A stretch of DNA of 59,414 nt, from the IMG/VR virus record IMGVR_UViG_3300025009_000114, positions 1-59,414 of that record; one strand, given 5' to 3'. Position 1 is the first letter of the stretch. The number at the start of each line of letters is the position of its first letter. Source of the DNA: a virus. A program made the translations under genes and the position numbers. Positions 1 to 6,691 of the stretch are shown here, in pieces. The notes below the pieces were generated by a model that made no database searches, was not told the DNA's origin, and worked only from the letters and a program-made list of their open reading frames with translations.

Positions 1-240
1 CTATCAGGCTTTCAGGCTAATAGCCTGATAGCCTGATAGCCTGATAGCTACGGATAGGTACAGATAGCCTGATAGAATCCTGATAGCCTGATAGCTACAG
101 ATAGGTACGGATAGCCTGATAGGTACAGATAGGTACAGATAGACTGATAGCCTGTTAGTAGCTCTATTAGGTAAGGATATGATAGATACTATTAGTATAT
201 ACTATTAGTATATATTAGATACTAATAGGCTGATAGGCTA
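1..240. repeat. Tandem GATAGCCT-type repeat tract and CTATTAG palindromes
   Basis: The first 180 bases are built from degenerate units such as TAGCCTGATAG, GGTACAGATAG and GGTACGGATAG in near-tandem order. Positions 180-240 hold palindromic CTATTAG/CTAATAG blocks around TATATAC. The tract lies between the two divergent gene arms, which is where a replication origin, packaging site or divergent promoters would be expected. The iteron-like look is only suggestive. Confidence 0.7.
16..141. repeat. 126-bp direct terminal repeat, left copy
   Basis: Positions 16-141 are identical to 59289-59414. The match breaks at position 15 (g versus a at 59288) and runs to the contig end. This is either the overlap left by assembling a circular or circularly permuted genome, or a real short direct terminal repeat. 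The unit-length genome would be about 59,288 bp if the copy is an overlap. Confidence 0.95.
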
Positions 241-722
241 TTACCTTGTAGCTGATCTGATAGACTTCCAGGCTAAAAGTAGATTAGTTAAAAATAAGTG
301 TTGCATATAGTCTCAGGGTAGGGTATACCTGTGTCTGATAGTTGAGTACATGTTTACCTTATGAGCTGCTTAGCTCACCTGATTGGTAAAGTTTAGCTGA
401 CGCTAGTTCTTTAGTTAGCTTTGATAACTCCGATCAGATCTAGCCTTGACATTAGGTGTTTCAGTAGTTAAGGTTCTTTTTATAGCTTCTAGTTAATAAC
501 TAGACTCCTAGCGGTTCAGGGTGACTATCTCTGATAGAATCCAGCTAGATAATAACTTTAGCAGAGCTGCTAGTTTGCTTTTGTGGCTTTGCTATTAGGA
601 GTCACGCTGACGCTTTGACTTGTTCTAACAGTACAAGTATCTCTGACGGGATACTCCTAACAGCAAGTCTACAAAGCATAGCGTGCAAGTTAATATTAAT
701 CATTCAGCTAACAGGTGCTAAA
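241..722. other. Gene-free leader of the plus arm
   Basis: I see no convincing gene before the ATG at 723. A TTGACA hexamer at 446-451 followed 17 bases later by TAAGGT at 469-474 is a weak sigma-70-like promoter candidate. Several TCTGATAGAATCC-like repeats recur here and again near 1866. The region probably carries the promoter and leader RNA of the plus-strand arm. Confidence 0.4.
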
Positions 723-926
723 ATGGCTAACATGACTCAAGTAATCAAAGTAAATGGATCTAACTGTACCCTTTCAAGGTTCAACAGTGCTAACAGATCA
801 TTAAGTATCGTTTCCCCTTCTTTCGGTCCTGGTATCATCTACCTGGACAAAGGAACAACTAAAAGAGGTATGTTGAATTATCGTGATTATGATGGAAAGT
901 ATAGAGCTGTTGAGGTGCAATTATAA
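723..926 (+). CDS. Small hypothetical protein, first gene of the plus arm
   Basis: A 67-residue protein starting MANMTQVIKV. The open frame extends upstream to 615, but the ATG at 723 is preceded by ACAGGTGCTAAA, an AGGTG Shine-Dalgarno form also seen before 1918 and 17521, so I start there. The sequence is soluble-looking with a basic C-terminal half and no motif I recognise. It is followed at once by a stem-loop/GAGCG element. Confidence 0.6.
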   Translation: MANMTQVIKVNGSNCTLSRFNSANRSLSIVSPSFGPGIIYLDKGTTKRGMLNYRDYDGKYRAVEVQL

Positions 927-967
927 GTGCGCTAGCACTTTTGAGCGTAGCGACAGTGAGCGAATTG
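925..967. repeat. Stem-loop plus GAGCG...GTGAGCGAAT element, copy 1
   Basis: The AAGTGC/GCACTT hairpin overlaps the stop codon of the preceding gene and is followed by TTGAGCG...AGTGAGCGAATTG. Closely similar elements sit at 49613-49653 and 55842-55882 (same plus-strand orientation), with shorter forms at 1048-1086 and, inverted, at 1787-1826. Confidence 0.6.
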
Positions 968-979
968 TTTATCTGCTAG

Positions 980-1004
980 AGTCTACTAGTCCGCCTAGTA
1001 GACT
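980..1004 (+). terminator. Perfect 10-bp hairpin, possible terminator
   Basis: AGTCTACTAG (980-989) pairs with CTAGTAGACT (995-1004) across a 5-base loop, followed by a short TTT. It lies between the first two plus-strand genes. The weak T-run makes intrinsic termination uncertain. Confidence 0.4.
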
Positions 1005-1086
1005 TTATGAAGCTAAACAAGTGAATAAGTTGTTTAACAATTAGATTCAATTGGCTTGTCCAATTGTTGAGGAGCGAAGCGACGAT

Positions 1087-1485
1087 ATGAAAGAGAATAA
1101 TACTCATTGTATAGATCCTAATAATAATAACAAATGGTCAAAAAGTATATATACAAAGGAACAAGCTAAAAAGCATTTCAAGAGTCTGATAGATTGCAGT
1201 GATTGCAGTGATTGCAGTAATTGCAGTAATTGCAAGTATTGTAGTAATTGCAGTGATTTTAATAGGAACCCTAACAGGTACACTGGTAATCCCATAGGAA
1301 GCCGTAATAATCAAACGACTACATATTGGTTACCTGACAATATCCAGGTAGTGTGCGGATATTTTAAAGGGAATCTCTCAGCCTTTAAAGAAGCTGTCGC
1401 TTCCAAACATAAAGGCAATCAGCACGAACAAGAGTACCTACAGTACATAAAGATTGTAGAAACCATTATATCTATGGAGGTATAA
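1087..1485 (+). CDS. Hypothetical protein with a Cys-x-x repeat
   Basis: A 132-residue protein starting MKENNTHC. The frame is open from a TTG at 1051, but GGAGCGAAGC just upstream favours the ATG at 1087. Residues about 37-57 contain seven or more cysteines spaced every three residues (C-S-D, C-S-N, C-K-Y), encoded by a near-tandem 9-bp repeat (GATTGCAGT type). The C-terminal half (WLPDNIQV, YFKGNLSAF) looks like a separate small domain. The repeat could bind metal or form a small solenoid, but I cannot assign a function. Confidence 0.65.
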   Translation: MKENNTHCIDPNNNNKWSKSIYTKEQAKKHFKSLIDCSDCSDCSNCSNCKYCSNCSDFNRNPNRYTGNPIGSRNNQTTTYWLPDNIQVVCGYFKGNLSAFKEAVASKHKGNQHEQEYLQYIKIVETIISMEV

Positions 1486-1488
1486 GTT

Positions 1489-1788
1489 ATGCGAAAGACA
1501 ATAACCCTATACGACTTCCGTAATGACTTTCAGGCAATTAGACCTGGACAGTTCAGCTATAAAGGTCTCGCAGCTCTCTTTGAATACTTCGAAGATCTTG
1601 AGTCGCAAACAGGCGAACAGATGGAGCTAGATGTTATAGCTATCTGTTGTGAGTATACAGAATATGAGGACCTTGAATCATTCTGGCAGGACTATGATAA
1701 AGATGAGTATGCCAGTATTGAAGATATCCAGGAAGCTACTACTGTAATTATGGTAGATGAGAAAAGGTTTATTATACAGCAATTCTAA
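1489..1788 (+). CDS. Conserved hypothetical phage protein
   Basis: A 99-residue acidic protein with a good Shine-Dalgarno (TGGAGG, 9 bases before ATG). The pattern FSYKGLAALFEYFED ... LDVIAICCEYTEY ... TTVIMVD ... FIIQQF matches a widespread small protein family known from many phages and bacterial genomes, whose function I do not know. It lies four bases after the preceding gene, so the two are probably co-translated. Its TAA stop begins the element at 1787-1826. Confidence 0.75.
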   Translation: MRKTITLYDFRNDFQAIRPGQFSYKGLAALFEYFEDLESQTGEQMELDVIAICCEYTEYEDLESFWQDYDKDEYASIEDIQEATTVIMVDEKRFIIQQF

Positions 1789-1826
1789 TCGCCTAACGGC
1801 TCAACAATTGCACAGCAATTGAGTTA
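1787..1826. repeat. Post-stop CGC...CTCAA plus hairpin element
   Basis: The TAA stop is followed directly by TCGCCTAACGGCTCAA and a CAATTG-cacag-CAATTG hairpin. In coding orientation this is the same arrangement as after the capsid gene (49613-49653) and terL (55842-55882): TAA, a CGC...CGCTCAA block, then a hairpin. A 3'-UTR stability or termination signal is my inference. Confidence 0.55.
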
Positions 1827-1917
1827 ATAGCTTCTACAAGAGGTGTAAAGATCCTGTTTATACCTCTGATAGAATCCATTAGTTCAATTAACAACCAATC
1901 ACTCAAAGAGGTGCTAT

Positions 1918-2394
1918 ATGCCATATCTCGGCACAAGAGACTTAGAGAGGCGAAGAGAAGAGTTGCAAGACGAGTTAGATAGCTTAAAAGAATCTCTTGC
2001 AGAAGCTACAGAAGCATACGAAGAAGCTGCAAGTGAATACAGGGAAGCTAGTACAGATGAAGAAATAGAAGAAGCTCAAAACTTCATGGATCAAAAGGGA
2101 GATGACAGAGATGATGCTGCTACTGATCTTCACGAATGGCAAGAAGAGAATCAAGAAGAGTTAGACGAATTGACTTCTTTGTCAGAAGAAATTAGCGAAT
2201 GGCAAGACGGTGCAACTCTTATACCTGAAGATGAATTTACAGAATACTGTCAGGAGCTGTTAGAAGATACTGGAGACTTACCGAAAGATATACCTCATTA
2301 TATCGTGATCGATTGGGAAGCTACAGCCAATAACCTGAGGGTTGATTACACTGAAGTAGAGTACCAGGGGACAACTTACCTCGTAAAAGATTAG
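1918..2394 (+). CDS. Coiled-coil protein with a conserved phage C-terminal domain
   Basis: A 158-residue, very acidic protein. Residues 5-90 form a long Glu/Lys-rich coiled coil. The C-terminal 60 residues (TLIPEDEFTEYCQELLED ... IDWEATANNLRVDYTEV) match a domain common in phages and plasmids that is sometimes labelled antirestriction-like. I am confident of the domain but not of its role. The start follows AGAGGTGCTAT. A strong terminator follows at 2425. Confidence 0.7.
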   Translation: MPYLGTRDLERRREELQDELDSLKESLAEATEAYEEAASEYREASTDEEIEEAQNFMDQKGDDRDDAATDLHEWQEENQEELDELTSLSEEISEWQDGATLIPEDEFTEYCQELLEDTGDLPKDIPHYIVIDWEATANNLRVDYTEVEYQGTTYLVKD

Positions 2395-2424
2395 CACCTA
2401 ACAGTCCAACCAGCACCTACCAGC

Positions 2425-2462
2425 CCCCGATAGTGTCTCTTGTATACTATTGGGGTTTTTCT
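2425..2462 (+). terminator. Rho-independent terminator
   Basis: CCCCGATAGT (2425-2434) pairs with ACTATTGGGG (2446-2455, one G-T pair), followed by six T residues. This is a textbook intrinsic terminator closing the first plus-strand gene group. Confidence 0.85.
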
Positions 2463-2502
2463 TTGTAAATTAGAGACTTAATATGATTCTACTAACTAAG
2501 AT

Positions 2503-2724
2503 ATGATAACAGCACTAGAAGTTTTAACAGAGCTGCACAAAACTTGTTGTTTTCAAACAAGAGAAGGAAAGAAAGTAGGCAAGGCATCTAACTCCGAATT
2601 AAGAAGATGGATAAAAAATGGTGCTGTTATTGTGAATGGGAAAAAAGCTATCTTTGGTGATCCAATACAGTACCCGATAACTTCTTTTTTATTGTTTCCG
2701 AATAAACCCATAACTCTTTTTTAA
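2503..2724 (+). CDS. Conserved small phage protein, S4-like RNA-binding look
   Basis: A 73-residue protein. The pattern SNSELRRWIKNGAVIVNG ... PITSFLLFPNK is shared by a small conserved phage family and resembles an S4-type RNA-binding motif (helix, then a basic glycine turn). The Shine-Dalgarno is weak, so translation efficiency is uncertain. The RNA-binding role is inference from the pattern. Confidence 0.6.
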   Translation: MITALEVLTELHKTCCFQTREGKKVGKASNSELRRWIKNGAVIVNGKKAIFGDPIQYPITSFLLFPNKPITLF

Positions 2725-2736
2725 AAAGGAAAGAAC

Positions 2737-2907
2737 ATGCAAGTAATCACCATTAAGAAATCTGACAGAGCTAAAAGAGCAAATGAGAGAAGACAAAAGG
2801 ATCTTTGCTTGTCGTTAGTAGAGTCTCGGATAGCTGAAAGGAATAAAAAAGCATCTTTCAGGAAAGAGTTTTACAGGGTAGGTTGTATCAACTACAGTCT
2901 TGCTTAA
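2737..2907 (+). CDS. Small basic hypothetical protein
   Basis: A 56-residue, strongly basic protein starting MQVITIKKSD with many Arg/Lys and a C-terminal YRVGCINYSLA. AAAAAGGAAAGAAC directly precedes the ATG and is an excellent Shine-Dalgarno. Its charge suggests nucleic-acid contact. No family recognised. Confidence 0.55.
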   Translation: MQVITIKKSDRAKRANERRQKDLCLSLVESRIAERNKKASFRKEFYRVGCINYSLA

Positions 2908-2988
2908 TCGGTTCAAAGAACAATTACAAATTGTAAAGTTGTTTTTCAACTTTTTGAGCATACAAAGTATGCGAATGGGGTTTTACAA

Positions 2989-3183
2989 ATGAGTGAAAGC
3001 AAAAGTAGTCCTTCCGGTGGTGCTAGTTTCTGTAGTCTTCTTACTGTCTTATTTATAGGATTAAAGCTAACAGGGTACATTACGTGGTCTTGGTGGTGGG
3101 TATTGTCTCCGTTGTGGATTTCTTTTATTATATTAATTTTAGTTATCATTGCGGTAGGTATTTTAACCAATTGGAGGTTTTAA
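2989..3183 (+). CDS. Small inner-membrane protein, Tmemb_185A-like
   Basis: 64 residues with two hydrophobic segments. The central LTGYITWSWWWVLSPLW matches the short proteins named transmembrane Fragile-X-F that are widespread in phages and bacteria. The membrane location is clear from the sequence; the function is unknown. The start lies 9 bases after a GGGG-containing ribosome site. Confidence 0.7.
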   Translation: MSESKSSPSGGASFCSLLTVLFIGLKLTGYITWSWWWVLSPLWISFIILILVIIAVGILTNWRF

Positions 3184-3184
3184 C

Positions 3185-3331
3185 ATGCAAAAAGCAATAG
3201 TAATAGGAACCCTGATAGCCGAAAAGAAAATCCCTTCCTACAAGATCCCCTGTAAGGTTCCTTTCGGATCTATCCTTCGAAAGGCTCTTAGCTCTAAACA
3301 GATTCCAGTTAATCGTGCTGGAAGGTCATAA
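3185..3331 (+). CDS. Small hypothetical protein
   Basis: A 48-residue basic protein starting MQKAIVIGTL. TTGGAGGTTTTAAC gives a strong Shine-Dalgarno immediately before the ATG, and the gene starts two bases after the membrane-protein stop, so the two are probably coupled. No recognised family. A structured RNA follows directly. Confidence 0.5.
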   Translation: MQKAIVIGTLIAEKKIPSYKIPCKVPFGSILRKALSSKQIPVNRAGRS

Positions 3332-3333
3332 GA

Positions 3334-3441
3334 CCAGGAAGCCACCTATTAGCCTCTGTAAGTAACAATCAGACTAAAAGGTTCTACCCTACGTGGTAGG
3401 TGCTGATCGTTGCTTACAGGTCAAATTAGACCCCTTCCTGG
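3334..3441 (+). ncRNA. Multi-helix structured RNA element 1
   Basis: Three nested helices can be drawn: CCAGGAAG (3334-3341) with CTTCCTGG (3434-3441); CTGTAAG/AAC/ATCAG (3356-3372) with CTGAT/GTT/CTTACAG (3403-3419); and CTACC with GGTAG (3384-3399). The 3' strand of the outer helix abuts the GGAGG ribosome site of the gene at 3454, so pairing could hide it. The 3' flank TTAGACCCCTTC recurs in the element at 4662. This is either a cis-regulator or a small RNA. Confidence 0.5.
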
Positions 3442-3453
3442 AGGTATTTTAAT

Positions 3454-3552
3454 ATGCCAATAAGTGAGCGAATAAACTTTGTAGTAATGTTGGTTGTATT
3501 TATAGGCATTCTTCTTTGTGCTACTTGCACTGAAGAGGGTGAAGAAAGTTAA
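3454..3552 (+). CDS. Tiny single-span membrane protein
   Basis: 32 residues: a short polar start, a hydrophobic segment VVMLVVFIGILLC, then a short acidic tail TEEGEES. TGGAGGTATTTTAAT precedes the ATG. The size and topology fit tiny phage membrane proteins, but I cannot assign a role. Translation may be controlled by the upstream RNA structure. Confidence 0.5.
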   Translation: MPISERINFVVMLVVFIGILLCATCTEEGEES

Positions 3553-3654
3553 CTTCTATCGGAGCCTGTTAGATAACTAACAGGTTCTAATAGGTGTTAA
3601 GTTTCAAATGAAAGTGAAAAGGACTAAAAGCGAAACCTAATAGGAGGAAAAACA

Positions 3655-3858
3655 ATGAAATTGTTTTGTAAGTGCAATCAGACAGAAAGGTGGTTTGAAG
3701 AAGGGCATCCCCTCACAGGTGCTCAGATTTTACTCTGTGAGGTGCAAAAAGATCCTATCTTTCGAGGTGATGATTGTCCCAAGTGTAAGCTGTATTATTG
3801 GTATGATCCTTGGTATGAGAACATGATGTATGACCTGAAAGAAGCTAATAGGTGCTGA
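3655..3858 (+). CDS. Small zinc-binding hypothetical protein
   Basis: 67 residues with CKCNQTERW near the start and CPKC in the second half, the spacing of a zinc ribbon. TAGGAGGAAAAACA precedes the ATG, a strong ribosome site. Rich in Trp and Tyr (YYWYDPWYENMMYD). No named family. Confidence 0.6.
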   Translation: MKLFCKCNQTERWFEEGHPLTGAQILLCEVQKDPIFRGDDCPKCKLYYWYDPWYENMMYDLKEANRC

Positions 3859-3896
3859 AGACTAGTAGAATAGTTAATTGAAAAAAGGGGGTGTAG

Positions 3897-4214
3897 ATGT
3901 ACATTCAATTAGTAGATAAAGATAATTTCCATTCACCTGTTCTCTACATTCACGATGATGTAGATGAGTTTAAGAAGTTTATAGATAAATATGTGGAAGA
4001 GTTAAAAGAATGGACTAAGACGACTGTTTATTCTGGTATGCCACTTAGTCGTTTTGAACCAGATTGTGTGATGGTAGATTTACTCCATAAACTAGCTATT
4101 TACTATGATGAATCGTCTATGTTCAGAGAAAAAGGAAGAATCCTTGGTACTCTGAGAATTATGAATGAATCAGATGTTAGTGGTGAGGATATTATAAGAA
4201 TTAGGCTGAATTAA
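3897..4214 (+). CDS. Hypothetical protein
   Basis: A 105-residue acidic, probably globular and mostly helical protein starting MYIQLVDKDN. AAAGGGGGTGTAG precedes the ATG. It sits 38 bases after the zinc-binding gene and 13 before the next. I do not recognise the family. Confidence 0.55.
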   Translation: MYIQLVDKDNFHSPVLYIHDDVDEFKKFIDKYVEELKEWTKTTVYSGMPLSRFEPDCVMVDLLHKLAIYYDESSMFREKGRILGTLRIMNESDVSGEDIIRIRLN

Positions 4215-4227
4215 AGGGGATGAGAAT

Positions 4228-4590
4228 ATGCGAATGTGGATGGTAGACCCTAAATTGCTTTGTAAGAAGCATCTTCAAGGGGAACACTTTGAGATTCACC
4301 TTCACCTTCACCTTCATAACTTTCAAAAGCACCATTCAGTCACTGGCAGAGTATCACCTGTAGTGCTAATAGAACCTGCCTCTATGAAGTCCAGGCATGA
4401 TCTATTAGCACAGGAGATGCTTGCCAGAGGTGGAAAGCATAATAGTCCTTACGAACAACCTGATATCAGCTATTTGCCTGATTGGCAACAAGAGGTGAAA
4501 GCTGATATTAGCTACAATTTAAAAGACCTAACAATGAGGTGTGAAGAGTGTGCAAAGAGAATAAATACGAGCGAAAGAAGCCAATCTTAA
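4228..4590 (+). CDS. Pyrimidine-dimer glycosylase-like protein
   Basis: 120 residues. MWMVDPKLLCKKHLQGEH ... SRHDLLAQEMLARGGKHNSPY ... MRCEECAKRI matches the phage family annotated as pyrimidine-dimer DNA glycosylase (T4 endonuclease V-like), which would start repair of UV-damaged DNA. A His-Leu repeat HLHLHLH lies at about residues 25-31. Another reading frame stays open past the stop to 4654 with protein-like sequence (KEANLKEDDRATQVEYP), so the C-terminus may be cut by a frameshift near 4570. The family call rests on pattern memory. Confidence 0.6.
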   Translation: MRMWMVDPKLLCKKHLQGEHFEIHLHLHLHNFQKHHSVTGRVSPVVLIEPASMKSRHDLLAQEMLARGGKHNSPYEQPDISYLPDWQQEVKADISYNLKDLTMRCEECAKRINTSERSQS

Positions 4591-4661
4591 AGAAGATGAT
4601 AGGGCAACACAAGTAGAGTATCCAGAGAACTTTTACACCTATGAGGAGGAATAACGCTTAG

Positions 4662-4758
4662 AATGACCTGTAAGCTCATTTCACAGTGCAACCATCCTAC
4701 CCTACCAGCCCCTACATGATCGTTTAATGTAGGGGCAAATAGACCCCTTCTAGGTCAT
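4662..4758 (+). ncRNA. Structured RNA element 2
   Basis: ATGACCT (4663-4669) pairs with AGGTCAT (4752-4758) and encloses a perfect 10-bp hairpin GCCCCTACAT/ATGTAGGGGC (4708-4736). The 3' flank AATAGACCCCTTC is close to the flank of the element at 3334, suggesting two related structured RNAs. A further hairpin CTGGTAG-gtg-CTACCAG follows at 4774-4790. Confidence 0.45.
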
Positions 4759-4982
4759 ATTGCGTAGTAGGGTCTGGTAGGTGCTACCAGCCCCCCTAGA
4801 AAAACCCCGAGTTCGGGCATGTCTCTAAAACAAGTTACAAAAACTCTCTATTAGATATACTATTAGTATATACTAATAGGTGCTAATAGCCTATCAGGTG
4901 TCTATCAGCCTGATAGGTTATCTAACGATAACTATATTTACCTTATACTATCAGGTGCTAATAGCCTGATAGACTTCTGCTA

Positions 4983-5063
4983 GGGCTAATAGCCTTCTCA
5001 TAGTCATATAGAATTTGTATTTAACTATATGTATTTATCTATGAGAGTCTATTAGCCCTTTTT
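4983..5063 (+). terminator. Composite hairpin with T-run
   Basis: GGGCTAATAG (4983-4992) pairs with CTATTAGCCC (5049-5058), with an inner stem CTCATAG (4997-5003)/CTATGAG (5039-5045), followed by TTTTTG. It would work as an intrinsic terminator for the plus strand, although the internal loop is long. Confidence 0.55.
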
Positions 5064-5160
5064 GTTTTTCTATAAGTCTAATTGTCCCTGTAATAGCTTT
5101 TAGGCTAACTGAATCTAATCACTTCTGTTAGCTCCTTTTAGGTGATAATTGATTCATATA

Positions 5161-5193
5161 AGCAGTATAAGACCTTGGTGGGTCTTAACTGCT
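5161..5193 (+). promoter_or_regulatory. Strong hairpin without T-run
   Basis: AGCAGT-a-TAAGACC (5161-5174) pairs with GGTCTTA-ACTGCT (5181-5193): 13 pairs with one bulged A and a 6-base loop. No T-run follows, so an RNA processing or regulatory role is more likely than termination. Confidence 0.45.
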
Positions 5194-5424
5194 ATATAAG
5201 GATATAGTTTGTTCTACTAGTTATTTTACACCTAACTGGTGCTGTTTGTATCCTATTAGTATATATAGTCCAATTAGCATCTGATAGGCTAATAGAATAC
5301 TCTATTATTCTATCAGATTCTACTTGCCCGCACCTTTCCTTGAAAGGGGCAAGGCTCCCGCCGATTGAGGGGAATCAAATAAATGAAACAATATCCTTAT
5401 AGATCTTATAGGAGATAACATAAG

Positions 5425-5637
5425 ATGAGACATTTAGCAAGAGATGCTGGTAATCACCCTGATGAGGTTTACATGGCTAACTATGATCTATCTAGGGGTG
5501 AAGATCCTTGTGCTCTTTGTAATATTAGTCATAACTGTTTTGGTTATTCTGGATTCTATTGTGCTTTAAATGATCCCGATGAAATCACAGACGATCAGAC
5601 CAGAGTCTATAAGCTCCTCAAGAGGAAAGAATTATGA
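5425..5637 (+). CDS. Small Cys-rich protein ending LKRKEL (relay-cassette family)
   Basis: A 70-residue protein with CALCNISHNC, the spacing of a small zinc-binding motif, and a C-terminus VYKLLKRKEL. The AAGAGGAAAGAA that encodes the last codons is also the Shine-Dalgarno of the next gene, which starts inside this stop codon. TAGGAGATAACATAAG precedes the ATG. It groups with the genes at 5634 and 5879 (CxxC plus a KxLKRKE tail) and with the replication-region cassettes. Confidence 0.65.
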   Translation: MRHLARDAGNHPDEVYMANYDLSRGEDPCALCNISHNCFGYSGFYCALNDPDEITDDQTRVYKLLKRKEL

Positions 5638-5879
5638 TGCTAATAGAGTTCGAAGGGGATCTTTATATAAAGAAATATCAGACAGGTAGGAACTGTGATG
5701 GGTGTTGCTTTAGATCTACAAGATGTGCACATCATTCTTGTTGCCTTGAGTTCGAAGAAGGACAACCTATTAGTCTTATCTTCTTGAAGCTTAGGAGAGA
5801 TAATACAATTGTCAGGTATACAAAGATAATAATAAAACATATCCTTATAGGGTCTAACAACCAGTGGAGGAAATACTAA
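5634..5879 (+). CDS. Small Cys-rich protein, cassette family
   Basis: 81 residues. The ATG overlaps the previous stop (ATGATG), showing translational coupling. CDGCCFRSTRCAHHSCC is a dense Cys/His cluster that suits zinc binding. The tail WRKY is encoded by TGGAGGAAATAC, which supplies the ribosome site for the gene at 5879. Function unknown. Confidence 0.6.
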   Translation: MMLIEFEGDLYIKKYQTGRNCDGCCFRSTRCAHHSCCLEFEEGQPISLIFLKLRRDNTIVRYTKIIIKHILIGSNNQWRKY

Positions 5880-6077
5880 TGAGACAACTAGAATACTGTA
5901 AGCCACTAAAGATTGTTCTGATCGGGGGTAGAACCAGAACAAAAGGGACTATGTTATGGTTGTGTTATCTATGAGAAACAAGTTGGTAATTTCTATCGTT
6001 GTTTCGAAGAAGACGGTTGTTCCGTAGAAGGTGGTCTGCAAGTTAATTTCAAACCATTAAAAAGAAAGGAGCTATAA
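5879..6077 (+). pseudogene. Frameshifted Cys-rich cassette gene
   Basis: The ATG overlaps the previous TAA. The frame runs MRQLEYCKPLKIVLIG and then meets GGGGG at 5924-5928; read as written it stops after 31 codons. With one G fewer it continues VEPEQKGLCYGCVIYE ... LQVNFKPLKRKEL and ends at 6077, giving about 65 residues with the family CxxC and LKRKEL tail. This is a real 1-base insertion, an assembly error in a homopolymer, or +1 frameshifting. Confidence 0.55.
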
Positions 6078-6079
6078 TA

Positions 6080-6187
6080 GTGCTAATAGACCTAATATTA
6101 TCTGTAGTGTTATTAACTTTCACTTTGTACTTGATTACTACTAGGTGCAAAGATGGTTCTAATGTTCCTGGTAGTTTCTGGATATAA
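6080..6187 (+). CDS. Tiny membrane protein
   Basis: 35 residues from GTG. One hydrophobic span (DLILSVVLLTFTLYLI) is followed by a short polar tail. AAAGGAGCTATAATA precedes the GTG and is part of the LKRKEL codons of the upstream gene. Role unknown. Confidence 0.5.
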   Translation: MLIDLILSVVLLTFTLYLITTRCKDGSNVPGSFWI

Positions 6188-6223
6188 ATACTGTCGGAAC
6201 AAGTACTATAAGGGTGGTTCTAT

Positions 6224-6439
6224 ATGAAAGTTACATTGGAAAACAAAGAACATAATACGAAAGCTGAACTCCAACTAAGAGAAGATATTATCCAGCCAGG
6301 GGTCTATAAGGACTTAAAGAAGCACTTGTGTAAATGTGGTGGTAAGTGTGGCTGTCAGGAGCTAGGACATACACACTCCTCACATCATATTTGCACTTGT
6401 CGGGATACTCAAGGGGAAACATATGGACTTGTCAGGTAA
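6224..6439 (+). CDS. Small Cys/His-rich hypothetical protein
   Basis: 71 residues. The C-terminal half has CKCGGKCGCQ followed by HTHSSHHICTC, a dense potential metal site. The ribosome site AAGGGTGG is about 8 bases from the ATG. Function unknown; metal binding is inferred from the residues only. Confidence 0.55.
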   Translation: MKVTLENKEHNTKAELQLREDIIQPGVYKDLKKHLCKCGGKCGCQELGHTHSSHHICTCRDTQGETYGLVR

Positions 6440-6605
6440 GAAGATACTGATAAGGAATGAAAAAGAGGGTAAGAAAGTACAGTACCTCTTGTTTCTGTTT
6501 GGGTACTGTTGGTGGTCTATGAGATCTGATAGGAGGTGGCAGTACAATGATATTGAATATATACGAGCATATATTTATCTGGGACCAATGATGAAAAGCT
6601 GTTGA
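6423..6605 (+). CDS. Small hypothetical protein, low support
   Basis: 60 residues, overlapping the previous gene by 17 bases, with AAGGGGAAACAT before the ATG. It is basic at the start and then has a hydrophobic YLLFLFGYCWW stretch. Its end overlaps another possible gene start at 6547, so one of the two readings may be wrong. Confidence 0.35.
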   Translation: MDLSGKKILIRNEKEGKKVQYLLFLFGYCWWSMRSDRRWQYNDIEYIRAYIYLGPMMKSC

Positions 6606-6688
6606 GGTACTGTAGATCTGATGACAGGATTGCAGACAGATTAGATGAAGTAACTATTGACCAACTAATAAAACACAAGGAGTTATAA
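6547..6688 (+). pseudogene. Possible frameshifted small gene
   Basis: AGGAGG lies about 9 bases before the ATG at 6547, but that frame stops after 14 codons. A neighbouring frame from about 6570 to the TAA at 6688 reads like protein (TNDEKLLRYCRSDDR ... TIDQLIKHKEL) but has no start of its own. A single-base indel near 6565-6575 would join them. Confidence 0.3.
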
Positions 6689-6691
6689 ATA

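Larger units (their letters stand above)
4800..5424. other. Gene-free region rich in CTATTAG repeats and hairpins
   Basis: About 620 bases without a convincing gene. They contain dense CTATTAG/CTAATAG/CTATCAG repeats (4850-4990, 5260-5320), a terminator-like double hairpin (4983-5063) and a strong hairpin (5161-5193). A short frame of 11 codons starts at 5383 (MKQYPYRSYRR) and its AGGAGA end doubles as the ribosome site for 5425, so it may be a leader peptide. Confidence 0.4.

Noticed and set aside
1-180. CRISPR-like array
   Set aside because: Repeats are short, nearly contiguous and degenerate with no unique spacers of even length.
615-722. Upstream extension of the first plus-strand gene
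   Set aside because: The extension has no ribosome site and unlikely composition; the ATG at 723 has a fitting AGGTG sequence.
1104-1295. Leu/Gln-rich minus-strand frame opposite the Cys-repeat gene
   Set aside because: It is the mirror of the 9-bp repeat in the plus-strand gene and has no ribosome site; the low complexity comes from the repeat.
4590-5425. tRNA gene in the gene-free region
   Set aside because: I could not draw a cloverleaf with a TTC loop and anticodon stem; the hairpins here are simple stems.
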